Source of the DNA: an uncultured Clostridia bacterium
GTDB lineage: Bacteria > Bacillota > Clostridia > Lachnospirales > CAMZNU01
Length of the DNA stretch: 64,000 nucleotides
Direction of reading: 5' to 3'
NCBI GenBank assembly: GCA_947313885.1
Contig: CAMZNU010000031.1
Location: 1 to 64,000, forward strand
Position numbers and translations under genes: made by a program. Of this stretch, positions 49,161-58,231 are shown one piece after another. The notes beneath the pieces are model-generated. The model searched no databases, was not told the origin of the DNA, and saw only the letters and a list, made by a program, of their open reading frames with translations. The stretch's first letter is position 1. Each line of letters begins with the position of its first letter.

Positions 49161-49214
49161 AATAGCCGTAAAAAAAAAAGAACACTATGTGTTCCTTTTT
49201 TTTACGGCTATTTA
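49161..49214 (-). terminator. Hairpin overlapping the end of the degV-like gene
   Basis: aaatagccgtaaaaaaaaaagaacac-tat-gtgttccttttttttacggctattt. Confidence 0.75.
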
Positions 49215-50071
49215 TTAATTATAACTATTCCAAAAGCTGTAGGACCTACGTGTGATCCTATAGTAACACCGATTCGTGAAATAGGTAAAACTTGTTTAAT
49301 ATTGTAAACGTTAGCGAGTTCATCTTTAAGGTCATCAGCATAAGATTCAAAGCCTGAGTATACTAAAATGAATTCTGTTTTATTTGAGTTATTGTTAGCT
49401 TCAACAGCTTTTTTAGCAAGATATCCGTAAGATTTTTTTAATTTACGAACTTTGCTAATAGGTTTTAATACGCCATCTTTAAATTGTATGACAGGTTTTA
49501 TGTCGAACATAGAGCCTAAAAAACCAGATGCTACGTTAAGACGTCCACCTTTAATAAGATGAGTTAAAGAATCAACGACAAAATAAACGTCGATTTTAGT
49601 TTTAAAAATTTCGATATCAGCAGTATTTTCTTCAAGGGTTAGACCGTTATTAAGATTAGTTAAAGCACGTTTAACTATATAGCCTTGTGCAACACTTGCT
49701 TGCATAGAATCAATGATGTTAATTTTAGCATCTGGGTATTGTTCAAGGACTATAGATTTAGCAGTAGATGCACTTTGAAAAGAACCGCTTAAACTAGATG
49801 ATAAACAAATACATAAAACATCAAGACCATTTTGTACATTTTTTAAAAAGATTTCTTCATAATCACCAACAGAAGGTAAAGATGTTTTAGGTGCATTGGA
49901 GTTAGAAGCAAGTTTCAAATAAAATTCGCCTAGAGTGAAATCTCTAAGTTCATAATCATAGTCGATATTGTTAAAAGAAATTGAAAACGGTATGCAATCA
50001 ATATCATTTGCATTATAAAAATCCAGACTCAAGTCAGCCGACGAATCGCAAAGCAATTTATATTTTCTCAT
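49208..50071 (-). CDS. DegV-family fatty-acid-binding protein
   Basis: LLCDSSADLSLDF, TSLPSVGDYEEIF, LSSSLSGSFQSA, VDSLTHLIKGGRL, IGVTIGSHVGPTAFGIV. Confidence 0.93.
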   Translation of the reverse strand: MRKYKLLCDSSADLSLDFYNANDIDCIPFSISFNNIDYDYELRDFTLGEFYLKLASNSNAPKTSLPSVGDYEEIFLKNVQNGLDVLCICLSSSLSGSFQSASTAKSIVLEQYPDAKINIIDSMQASVAQGYIVKRALTNLNNGLTLEENTADIEIFKTKIDVYFVVDSLTHLIKGGRLNVASGFLGSMFDIKPVIQFKDGVLKPISKVRKLKKSYGYLAKKAVEANNNSNKTEFILVYSGFESYADDLKDELANVYNIKQVLPISRIGVTIGSHVGPTAFGIVIINK

Positions 50072-50090
50072 AATTCACCTCATAATAATA

Positions 50091-50170
50091 ATTTAATAAT
50101 TTAATAATTTAATAATTTAATAATTTAATAATTTAATAATTTAATAATTTAATAATTTAATAATTTAATA
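50091..50170 (-). repeat. Octanucleotide tandem repeat, 10 units (plus-strand aatttaat)
   Basis: ttt triplets recur every 8 bp from 50092 to 50164, immediately upstream of the degV RBS. Confidence 0.92.
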
Positions 50171-50196
50171 ATAATTTGTTAAATGTTTTTTGTCAA
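50168..50196 (-). promoter_or_regulatory. Predicted sigma-A promoter for degV; the -10 lies at the edge of the octamer array
   Basis: Minus strand TTGACA (50196-50191) - 17 bp - TATTAT (50173-50168). Confidence 0.6.
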
Positions 50197-50210
50197 TGCA
50201 TGTAAAATTT

Positions 50211-51086
50211 TTATAAAGAATTTATAATGTGTTTTACGATGAAATATTCTACATTAGTGTTATTAAGTTCATTAATGGCAGCAAAGTGAGCATTAGAATT
50301 AACTTCACAAACTATTGGCATACCATTTTCACCAATGAGAATATCAACGCCAGCAAAATCAAGATCTAAGACGTTGCAAACATGAATAGCTAAATTCATT
50401 TCTTCTTTAGTAGGAGAATATGAAAAAGCATTACCGCCATTTGCAATATTAGCACGAAAATCACCAGAGTCATTTTTACGTAGCATAGATGCAACAACTT
50501 CACCACCAACAACATAAAGACGTAAGTCTTTACCAAAGCTAGATTTAATAAATTGTTGTGCTAGTACAGGATTAGGAGAAATTGACTTTAAAATTTCACA
50601 AACATCATGTACAGTATGTGCAAGATGAACTTGGAGACCAAAAGAGCCAAAAGTTTCTTTAATAATTAACGGTAGCCCGAGATCATTTACAATATTTTTT
50701 ATGAAAGGTTTATCAGAATAGTCAACGGTAAAAAAAGACTTAGGGATAAGGATAGATTTGGGTATGTTTATTTCATTTTTAAAAAGTTCTAAATAAGTTA
50801 AAAATTTATTATCACAAATAGAAATAGCTTTGGATGAGTTAAAAGTTCTAACGCCTCTATCTTCTATCATAGCACAAAGGTCTGTATCTTTATCCCAGAA
50901 CAGAACAAAATCAATATTATTTAAAAAATCATGATCTGAATTATCATATAGCTTACATAAAAAATCCGAATTAGATTTAATAGAAATAGATATATTAAAT
51001 TTTTTAAAAGCTAGCTTTAAACTAGAAATAAGAGATGTAAAAGAACTTGAATCATTAAAAGTATTTTGAATTATAATACCATTCAT
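50211..51086 (-). CDS. RimK-like ATP-grasp ligase
   Basis: LPLIIKETFGSFGLQVHL, VLAQQFIKSSFGKDLRLYVVGGEVVASMLR, DFAGVDILIGENGMPIVCEVNSNAHF. Confidence 0.88.
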   Translation of the reverse strand: MNGIIIQNTFNDSSSFTSLISSLKLAFKKFNISISIKSNSDFLCKLYDNSDHDFLNNIDFVLFWDKDTDLCAMIEDRGVRTFNSSKAISICDNKFLTYLELFKNEINIPKSILIPKSFFTVDYSDKPFIKNIVNDLGLPLIIKETFGSFGLQVHLAHTVHDVCEILKSISPNPVLAQQFIKSSFGKDLRLYVVGGEVVASMLRKNDSGDFRANIANGGNAFSYSPTKEEMNLAIHVCNVLDLDFAGVDILIGENGMPIVCEVNSNAHFAAINELNNTNVEYFIVKHIINSL

Positions 51087-51162
51087 AGTATCCTCCTTAA
51101 GAATTGTATAAAAATATGTTACAATAGTGAATGAAAATAGACAAGAAAAAAAGAGGTATATT

Positions 51163-53247
51163 ATGGAAAAAATTTTAGTGATAGCCGAAAAACCGTCGGT
51201 AGCTAGAGATATAGGTAAAGTATTAAAAAGTACAACTAAAGGAAATGGTTGCTTGGTAGGTGAAAAATATATAATTACATGGGCGATAGGACATTTAGTA
51301 ACGTTATGTGATCCTGATGATTATGATGAAAAATTAAAAAGGTGGAAAAGAGAGACGTTACCGATAATGCCGAAGGATATAAAATTAAAAGCGATACCAA
51401 GGACAAGAGAGCAATTAAGTATTATATATAAATTAATTAAAAGCGAAGAAATTGATAAAATAATATGTGCAACAGATAGTGGGAGAGAAGGTGAATTAAT
51501 ATTTAGGTATATATATGAAATATCTAAAACGAAAAAACCTTTTAAAAGATTATGGATATCTAGCATGACGACAAAGGCAATAAAAGATGGTTTTGACAAT
51601 TTAAAAGATGGTAAAGAATATGATAATTTGTATTACAGTGCTAAATGTAGATCGGAAGCGGATTGGTTAGTAGGTATAAATAGTACAAGAGCATACACGT
51701 TAAAATATAATGCGTTATTAAGTATAGGAAGAGTTCAAACGCCAACATTAAATTTAATAGTAGAAAGAACAAAAGAAATAAAAGATTTTAAAAGCAAAGT
51801 GTATTATGAAGTTATGAGTAAATATGAGGAATTTAGTGGTAAATTAGTAGATGAAAAATTAAAAACCAAAAAAATAGATAAAGAAGATGAAGCAGAGCAA
51901 ATAGTATTAAATTGTAATGGTAAAAATGGAAAAGTAGAAAGTATAAAAAAAGAAGAGAAAAAACAAGTACCGCCATTGTTATATGATTTAACGGAATTAC
52001 AAATAGATAGTAATAAAAAATATGGGTATACAGCGAAAAAAACATTAGAAGTAGCTCAGAATTTGTATGAAAAAAGAAAATTAATAACCTATCCAAGAAC
52101 AGATAGTAAATTTTTAAGTACGGATATGAAAAGTGGGTTAATGAAAGTAATAAAAAGTGTGAAAGTAGATCCATATATAGAGTATGTAGAATATTTAGAA
52201 GGATTAGATAGATTAAAAATAACAAAAAGAATAATTAATGATAGTAAAATTACAGATCACCACGCTATAATACCAACAGGTAAAAAACCTAATATGCAAA
52301 TATTAGGAGTAGAGGAAAGAAGAATATATGATTTAATAGTAAGAAGATTTATAAGTGTGTTTTATGATAATTATAAATATGACGTAACGACAGTCATAAT
52401 AAATATAAATAATAATTTATTTGAAAGTAAAGGAATTGTAGTACAGGAACTAGGGTTTAATGAAGTGTATAAAATATTTAAAAGTAAGAAAAAAACAACA
52501 AAAGAAGAGGAGTTACCGAAGCTAGAAAAAGGAAAAGATATAAAAGTAAAAAAAATAAGTAAAGAAAAAAAAGAAACCAAACCGCCAAAGTACTTTACAG
52601 AGGCGACGTTATTATCATCTATGGAGAATGCGGGACGTTTAGTAGAGGATGAAAAATTAAAAGAGATGTTAAAAGAGTCGGGATTAGGAACACCAGCAAC
52701 AAGAGCAAGTATAATAGAAAGATTAATAAGTGTGAAATATTTGCAAAGAAAAGGGAAAAACCTAATAGCTACAGAAAAAGGAATAAAAGTAATAGAAGTA
52801 GTTCCAAAAGAATTAAAATCACCAGAGACGACAGGTAGGTGGGAAAAAGGTTTAAATTCTATAAGTAAGGGAGAAATGGAAGTAGATAAATTTATGGGAA
52901 GTATAAGAAGATTTGTTAAGTATATAATAGAAGAAAGTGATAAAAATATAGGCATACAATTTGAGGAGGAAAACAAATTCACAAGAAGTAAGGGACTTGG
53001 TAAATGTCCTAAATGTAGTGGAACTATATTAGAAAACAGAAAAGCTTATTTTTGTTCCAGATGGAAAAATAATTGCAAAATAAGTATTTGGAAAAATGGT
53101 TTAGAGAAAGAAGGAATAGAGATAAATAATAAATTTATAAAAGAATTATTAAAAAAAGGCAAGGTTGAAGTTGTGAAAAATGAACATATAGATGTTATAG
53201 AGTTAGAAAGTAATTTAACGGGAAGACTTATAATAAGTAAAAAATAA
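51163..53247 (+). CDS. topB: DNA topoisomerase III
   Basis: ILVIAEKPSVARDIGKVL, CATDSGREGELIFRYIY, SIGRVQTPTLNLIVER, TYPRTDSKFL; C-terminal zinc ribbon; start refined from 51127. Confidence 0.94.
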   Translation: MEKILVIAEKPSVARDIGKVLKSTTKGNGCLVGEKYIITWAIGHLVTLCDPDDYDEKLKRWKRETLPIMPKDIKLKAIPRTREQLSIIYKLIKSEEIDKIICATDSGREGELIFRYIYEISKTKKPFKRLWISSMTTKAIKDGFDNLKDGKEYDNLYYSAKCRSEADWLVGINSTRAYTLKYNALLSIGRVQTPTLNLIVERTKEIKDFKSKVYYEVMSKYEEFSGKLVDEKLKTKKIDKEDEAEQIVLNCNGKNGKVESIKKEEKKQVPPLLYDLTELQIDSNKKYGYTAKKTLEVAQNLYEKRKLITYPRTDSKFLSTDMKSGLMKVIKSVKVDPYIEYVEYLEGLDRLKITKRIINDSKITDHHAIIPTGKKPNMQILGVEERRIYDLIVRRFISVFYDNYKYDVTTVIININNNLFESKGIVVQELGFNEVYKIFKSKKKTTKEEELPKLEKGKDIKVKKISKEKKETKPPKYFTEATLLSSMENAGRLVEDEKLKEMLKESGLGTPATRASIIERLISVKYLQRKGKNLIATEKGIKVIEVVPKELKSPETTGRWEKGLNSISKGEMEVDKFMGSIRRFVKYIIEESDKNIGIQFEEENKFTRSKGLGKCPKCSGTILENRKAYFCSRWKNNCKISIWKNGLEKEGIEINNKFIKELLKKGKVEVVKNEHIDVIELESNLTGRLIISKK

Positions 53248-53317
53248 ATTTGTATAGTATTGAATATAAAAGTGTTAAGTGATATAATACATTAAATTTT
53301 AGGAGGAAACGGAAACT

Positions 53318-53857
53318 ATGAAAAATATAAAAAGAGTAATAATAATGAGTGTATCAATATTAGGATTAAGTTATGCTACGGTTTTTGCAATGGGAACAGG
53401 TACGCCAGGAAGCACATTAGATCCTGTAGTATCAAAAAGTTACGTTGATAAAGAAATAGGTAGAGTGTTAGAAATGGTAATGGAATTAAAAATAGACAGT
53501 AACGATAGAGAAGATAGAGAAGATAGAGAAGATAGAGAAGATAGAGAAGATAGAGAAGATAGAGAAAATAGAGAAGTACCTAACGTTATGTATAGACCAG
53601 TGCAATTATTTAGAAACCAATTATTAATTGGAGGAGAAGGTACAGAAATAATATTGAGATCAGGAAGTGCAATAGGATATACAGAAGTTGCGAATGGATT
53701 AACAAATATAACAGCTGGCAAAGATATTTTAACAGGTGAAAAAATAGAAAAAGATAATCTATTAATAGTGCCAAGAAATGATAACAGAGGAATATTAATA
53801 ACATCGGATATAGGATGGGTGTTAGTGCGTGGGGAGCATAGAATTATAGATAGATAA
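53318..53857 (+). CDS. Exported protein with (DRE)n tandem-repeat linker
   Basis: Signal peptide MKNIKRVIIMSVSILGLSYATVFA; DRE x7 + NRE; C-terminal domain ...LLIVPRNDNRGILI. Confidence 0.75.
   Translation: MKNIKRVIIMSVSILGLSYATVFAMGTGTPGSTLDPVVSKSYVDKEIGRVLEMVMELKIDSNDREDREDREDREDREDREDRENREVPNVMYRPVQLFRNQLLIGGEGTEIILRSGSAIGYTEVANGLTNITAGKDILTGEKIEKDNLLIVPRNDNRGILITSDIGWVLVRGEHRIIDR
53504..53575 (+). repeat. 9-bp tandem repeat (gatagagaa)x7 plus one aatagagaa
   Basis: Directly read; in frame. Confidence 0.97.
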
Positions 53858-53894
53858 AACTTTTGTTAAAGAAAACATTTTTTAAGGAGTAAAA

Positions 53895-54611
53895 ATGAAG
53901 ACAAAAATATTAAATATATTTTTTGATACATATAATATGGAAGAGGCTGTAGAGAAGGGAAATGAGTTATTAGAAAGTGAAGGAGGGAAGTACATAGTAA
54001 CACCGAATCCAGAGATGTGCATGATAGCACGTAAAAATTTAGAATTTAGAAATATATTAAATGTAGCGGATATGGTATTACCAGATGGGATAGGAATAGT
54101 GTTTGCATCATACTTAAATAAGATAAAGGTAAAAGAGCGAGTTGCGGGATTCGATTTTGCAAAGGCGTTATTAAAAAGCCATAGAAAAGAAAAATTAAGA
54201 GTATATTTATTAGGTGGGAAAAAAGGTGTTGCTGAAAAAGCGAAAAAAAATATAGAGAGGAAATATAAAGATGTAGAAGTAGTTGGGTGTAGAAATGGGT
54301 ACTTTAATGAAACGGAAGAAATAGAAATAATAAAAACAATAAGAAAGTTAAAAGTTGATTTATTATTAGTGGGACTAGGGATGGAGAAGCAAGAAAAATT
54401 TATATTTTATAATAAAGGAAAACTCGGAAGTAAATTAAGTATAGGAGTAGGTGGTTCGATAGATGTGTTTGCAGGAAAAGTAAATAGAGCACCAGAAATA
54501 TTTATTAAATATAACATAGAATGGTTTTATAGACTAGCAATGCAACCAACAAGAATAAAGAGAACATTACAAATACCACTATTTATATTAGAGATTATAT
54601 TTGATAAATAA
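53895..54611 (+). CDS. WecG/TagA/CpsF-family glycosyltransferase
   Basis: VTPNPEMCMIARKN, LPDGIGIVFASYL, RVAGFDF, LLVGLGMEKQEKFI, GVGGSIDVFAGKVNRAPEIF. Confidence 0.93.
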   Translation: MKTKILNIFFDTYNMEEAVEKGNELLESEGGKYIVTPNPEMCMIARKNLEFRNILNVADMVLPDGIGIVFASYLNKIKVKERVAGFDFAKALLKSHRKEKLRVYLLGGKKGVAEKAKKNIERKYKDVEVVGCRNGYFNETEEIEIIKTIRKLKVDLLLVGLGMEKQEKFIFYNKGKLGSKLSIGVGGSIDVFAGKVNRAPEIFIKYNIEWFYRLAMQPTRIKRTLQIPLFILEIIFDK

Positions 54612-54621
54612 AGGAGAAAAA

Positions 54622-55527
54622 ATGAACAAAGAAGGTGCAATGGACAAATCTATCGATAAAGATGTTATAGTAGATTATTTAAATATAGTTTTAGGAGCGA
54701 TATTTGTAGCTTTTAGTACGATGATATTTTTCAAACCAGCGGGGATTGTAATAGGAGGAGTATCAGGACTTAGTATTATAGTTGAGCAATTAACAGGTTC
54801 TGTTATGGACGAAGGGATTCCAGTTTGGTTAACAAACATTGTAATGAACATACCGCTATTTATATTAGGAGCTAAAGTAATTGGTAAAAAATTTTTTAGA
54901 AGAAGTTTATTTGGGTTCATAGTAAGTACGATAGTTTTTTATTTTTTAGGTTATGTTAATTTAAATCCTATAGATGAATTTTTAATAACTATAATAGGAA
55001 GTGTTGGGGTAGGGTTAGGAGTTGCATTAGCAAACAAGTCGTCGGGTTCATTAGGAGGCACGGAGTTGTTAGCGGTAATAATTAAGAAGTATTACCCACA
55101 CATTCCAGTAAATAAAATATTAATGTATATAGATGTAGTAATTATAACGGTAGGTATATATATATTTGGAGTTGAGAAAGGATTATATGCATTAATAGCG
55201 GCGTATTTAGTGGGAAAAACTTTTGGTGCCGTGTTAGAAGGTTTAACATTTGCAAAAACAATATATATAGTAACTAGTAACCCTATTGATGTTTCAAAAG
55301 AGTTAATGGAAAAATTAAATAGAGGAGTAACAGGGTTACATGGAACGGGAATGTATACAAAGCAAGACAAAACAGTATTATTTACAGTAATAGCCCCAAG
55401 ACAAATAACGATGCTTAAAAAAATAACGGAAGAAATAGACGAAAATGCATTTATAATAATAACAGATGCAAAAGAAGTTTTAGGATATGGATTTGATAAA
55501 AAAGTTCCAAAAAAAAATAATATATAG
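54622..55527 (+). CDS. YitT-family membrane protein (DUF2179 C-terminus)
   Basis: FFKPAGIVIGGVSGLSIIVEQL, GSLGGTELLAVIIKK, ITDAKEVLGYGF; start refined to 54622. Confidence 0.9.
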   Translation: MNKEGAMDKSIDKDVIVDYLNIVLGAIFVAFSTMIFFKPAGIVIGGVSGLSIIVEQLTGSVMDEGIPVWLTNIVMNIPLFILGAKVIGKKFFRRSLFGFIVSTIVFYFLGYVNLNPIDEFLITIIGSVGVGLGVALANKSSGSLGGTELLAVIIKKYYPHIPVNKILMYIDVVIITVGIYIFGVEKGLYALIAAYLVGKTFGAVLEGLTFAKTIYIVTSNPIDVSKELMEKLNRGVTGLHGTGMYTKQDKTVLFTVIAPRQITMLKKITEEIDENAFIIITDAKEVLGYGFDKKVPKKNNI

Positions 55528-55690
55528 GTAAAATAAATATGTTGGCGTAAAATGTGTACAAAATATTTTTAAAAATGAATAAAGGAAAAAAAATATATAA
55601 ATAAATGTAAAAAATTTGTTACTAACAAATATATAAAATAAAAGAAAAAGAGTGTATAATAGTTATGAAAACATTTAATAGGAGGAAAAT

Positions 55691-56803
55691 ATGGCTAGTG
55701 TAGAATTAAAAAACATAGAAAAGAAATATGATAATGGGTTTATAGCGGTACCAGATTTCAGCTTAGACATTAAAGATAAGGAATTTGTTATATTTGTAGG
55801 ACCATCAGGTTGTGGTAAATCTACAACGCTAAGAATGATAGCGGGACTAGAAGAAATAACGGGAGGTCAGTTATTAATAGACGGTAAAGTTGTAAATGAT
55901 ACACCACCAAAAGATAGAGATATAGCAATGGTATTTCAGAACTATGCACTGTATCCGCATATGACAGTATTTGATAATATGGCATTTGGTTTAAAGCTTA
56001 GAAAAATGCCAAAAGATGAAATAAAAGAAAAAGTTACAGATGCAGCAAAAATATTAGGAATAGAAGAACTATTAGAAAGAAAACCAAAAGCATTATCAGG
56101 AGGACAAAGACAACGTGTGGCAATGGGTCGAGCAATAGTTAGAAGTCCAAAAGTATTTTTAATGGATGAACCGTTATCGAACTTAGATGCTAAATTACGT
56201 GTGCAAATGAGAACAGAGATTTCAAAATTACACAATAAATTAAAAGCTACATTTGTATATGTAACTCATGATCAAACAGAAGCTATGACATTAGGAACGA
56301 GAATAGTAGTTTTAAAAGATGGATATATTCAACAAGTAGATTCTCCGCAAAATTTATATAACAAACCAAACAATTTATTTGTAGCAGGGTTTATAGGTTC
56401 ACCACAAATGAACTTTTTAGACGTAACAGCAATAGAAGAAAACGGCAATATATCATTAGACTTTGGAGATTATAAAATTAAATTACCAGCTACAAAAGGA
56501 AATATTATAAAAGAAAAAGGATATATTGGAAAAGAAGTAACATTAGGAATAAGACCAGAAGATTTACACGACGAGCAAGCATTTGTATCAACGTCAAAAG
56601 AAAGTGTAATAAAATGTAAAGTAGACGTAACAGAAATGTTAGGAGCAGAAGTGTTTTTATATATGACAGTAAAAGGTCAATCAATAACAGCAAGAGTAGA
56701 CCCAAGAACTAATGCAAAAGTTGATGATGAAGTAGAAGTAGCAATAGATGTAAACAGAATTCATATTTTTGATAAAGAAACAGGACTTACAATAACAAAC
56801 TAA
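55691..56803 (+). CDS. Sugar ABC transporter ATP-binding protein (MsmX/UgpC/MalK type)
   Basis: VGPSGCGKSTTLRMIAGLEEITGG, LSGGQRQRVAMGRAIVR, FLMDEPLSNLDAKLR, C-terminal TOBE-like region. Confidence 0.94.
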   Translation: MASVELKNIEKKYDNGFIAVPDFSLDIKDKEFVIFVGPSGCGKSTTLRMIAGLEEITGGQLLIDGKVVNDTPPKDRDIAMVFQNYALYPHMTVFDNMAFGLKLRKMPKDEIKEKVTDAAKILGIEELLERKPKALSGGQRQRVAMGRAIVRSPKVFLMDEPLSNLDAKLRVQMRTEISKLHNKLKATFVYVTHDQTEAMTLGTRIVVLKDGYIQQVDSPQNLYNKPNNLFVAGFIGSPQMNFLDVTAIEENGNISLDFGDYKIKLPATKGNIIKEKGYIGKEVTLGIRPEDLHDEQAFVSTSKESVIKCKVDVTEMLGAEVFLYMTVKGQSITARVDPRTNAKVDDEVEVAIDVNRIHIFDKETGLTITN

Positions 56804-56818
56804 AATAGTATAAATAAA

Positions 56819-56843
56819 AAATGCGAAAGCGTTTTTTTATTTA
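56819..56843 (+). terminator. Short terminator
   Basis: aaatgc-gaaa-gcgttttttt. Confidence 0.65.
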
Positions 56844-56875
56844 TTAAAAAAATTAAAAAGTTTTGAAAAAAGTGT

Positions 56876-56901
56876 TAAGTATTTATATTTAAATCCGATA
56901 T
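56876..56901 (+). promoter_or_regulatory. SigD (sigma-28)-type flagellin promoter
   Basis: TAAG-N15-CCGATAT, near the TAAA-N15-GCCGATAT consensus, upstream of flagellin. Confidence 0.75.
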
Positions 56902-56978
56902 AAAAAAGTGAAGGAAACTTCGATGTAAATTATTTTAAGACTAAAGGAATAGTCTAACAGTCCAAGGAGGATATTATT

Positions 56979-57812
56979 ATGAGTAACATGGTAGTTAACA
57001 CAAACATATTAGCACTAAATTCACACAGAGCATTAAAAAACGTAGGTAACATGCAATCAAAAGCATCAGCAAGATTATCAACAGGAGAAAGAATAAATTC
57101 AGCTGCTGATGATGCTGCAGGACTTGCAATATCTGAAAAAATGAGATCACAAATAAGAGGTCTTGACATGGCATCAAAAAATGCTCAAGATGGTATTTCA
57201 ATGATCCAAACAGCAGAAGGTGGATTAACAGAAATAGACAACATGGTACAAAGAGTAAGAGAGTTAACAGTACAAGCAGCAAATGATACAAACACAGATA
57301 ATGATAGAGCAAAAATTGATAAAGAAGTTATGGCATTAGGTACAGAAATAGAAGCTATGGCAGGTAGAGTAGAATTTAATACAAAAGTTTTATTAGATGG
57401 GTCATTATCAAATGAACAAGAGTTCCAAATCGGAGCAAACAAAGGTCAATTAGTAAAATTAGATTTAACAACAAATTATAAAGAGATAGGTACAAACATA
57501 CAAGGTTTAACAACTTCAGGTTCAACTGCATCAGCAATATCAGATACATTAGAAGGTATAGATACTCACTTAGAAACAGTAGTAAATGGTAGAGCTGATT
57601 TAGGTGCATTACAAAACAGACTTGAGTACACAATTAAATCATTAGACGTATCAAGTGAAAACTTATCAGCATCAGAGTCAAGAATAAGAGATACAGATAT
57701 GGCTAAAGAAATGATGAACTTAACAAAAGCAAATGTATTACAACAAGCAGCAACAAATATGTTAGGTCAAGCAAACCAAGCACCACAAAACGTATTACAA
57801 TTATTAGTATAA
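56979..57812 (+). CDS. hag: Flagellin
   Basis: MVVNTNILALNSHRALKNV...RLSTGERINSAADDAAGLAISEKMRSQIRGL; C-terminal RIRDTDMAKEMMNLTKANVLQQAATNMLGQANQAPQNVLQLL. Confidence 0.97.
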   Translation: MSNMVVNTNILALNSHRALKNVGNMQSKASARLSTGERINSAADDAAGLAISEKMRSQIRGLDMASKNAQDGISMIQTAEGGLTEIDNMVQRVRELTVQAANDTNTDNDRAKIDKEVMALGTEIEAMAGRVEFNTKVLLDGSLSNEQEFQIGANKGQLVKLDLTTNYKEIGTNIQGLTTSGSTASAISDTLEGIDTHLETVVNGRADLGALQNRLEYTIKSLDVSSENLSASESRIRDTDMAKEMMNLTKANVLQQAATNMLGQANQAPQNVLQLLV

Positions 57813-57814
57813 GT

Positions 57815-57844
57815 AAAAAACCTATTTTATAGGTTTTTTTTTGT
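57815..57844 (+). terminator. Flagellin terminator
   Basis: aaaaaacctat-ttt-ataggttttttttt. Confidence 0.88.
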
Positions 57845-57913
57845 AAGAAAATAAATTAAATAAAAAAAGTAGGTAATAATAATATAGATAATATAAAACT
57901 GTGAGGAAAGTAA

Positions 57914-58222
57914 ATGCAAAAATTTAAAGCAACTATAAAAGATACGTATAAAAAAAGTGAAGTACTAATAAGAGAGGTAGAAGAACAGGTATTTGAAAAC
58001 AATGATATAAATGTAAGAGTAATAGAAGAAATTGTACTAGGTGTATCAAAAATGTTAGTAGTGTTAGATGAAATATTAGAAGAAGAAATGAAAAATAGAA
58101 TAAAAAATAATTTAAAAGATATGTTAGACGGTTGTGAAAAAGGAGATTATGTATTAATACGAGACAGTTTAAAATATAATATAAGTATATTTCTAAGTCA
58201 ATTATTAGAAACTTTAGAATAG
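57914..58222 (+). CDS. Small alpha-helical acidic protein between hag and maf, function unknown
   Basis: 102 aa ORF, 9 nt before maf start codon; MQKFKATIKDTYKKSEVLIREVEEQVFENNDINVR... Confidence 0.6.
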   Translation: MQKFKATIKDTYKKSEVLIREVEEQVFENNDINVRVIEEIVLGVSKMLVVLDEILEEEMKNRIKNNLKDMLDGCEKGDYVLIRDSLKYNISIFLSQLLETLE

Positions 58223-58231
58223 GAGAAAGCT

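Noticed and set aside
50091-50170. Possible CRISPR or iteron-type replication origin
   Set aside because: Pure 8-bp microsatellite with no spacers and no adjacent rep gene.
57914-58222. FliS annotation for the 102-aa ORF
   Set aside because: Position fits but the sequence lacks the typical FliS N-terminal YxxN.....sP.eLi.mLYdgai pattern.
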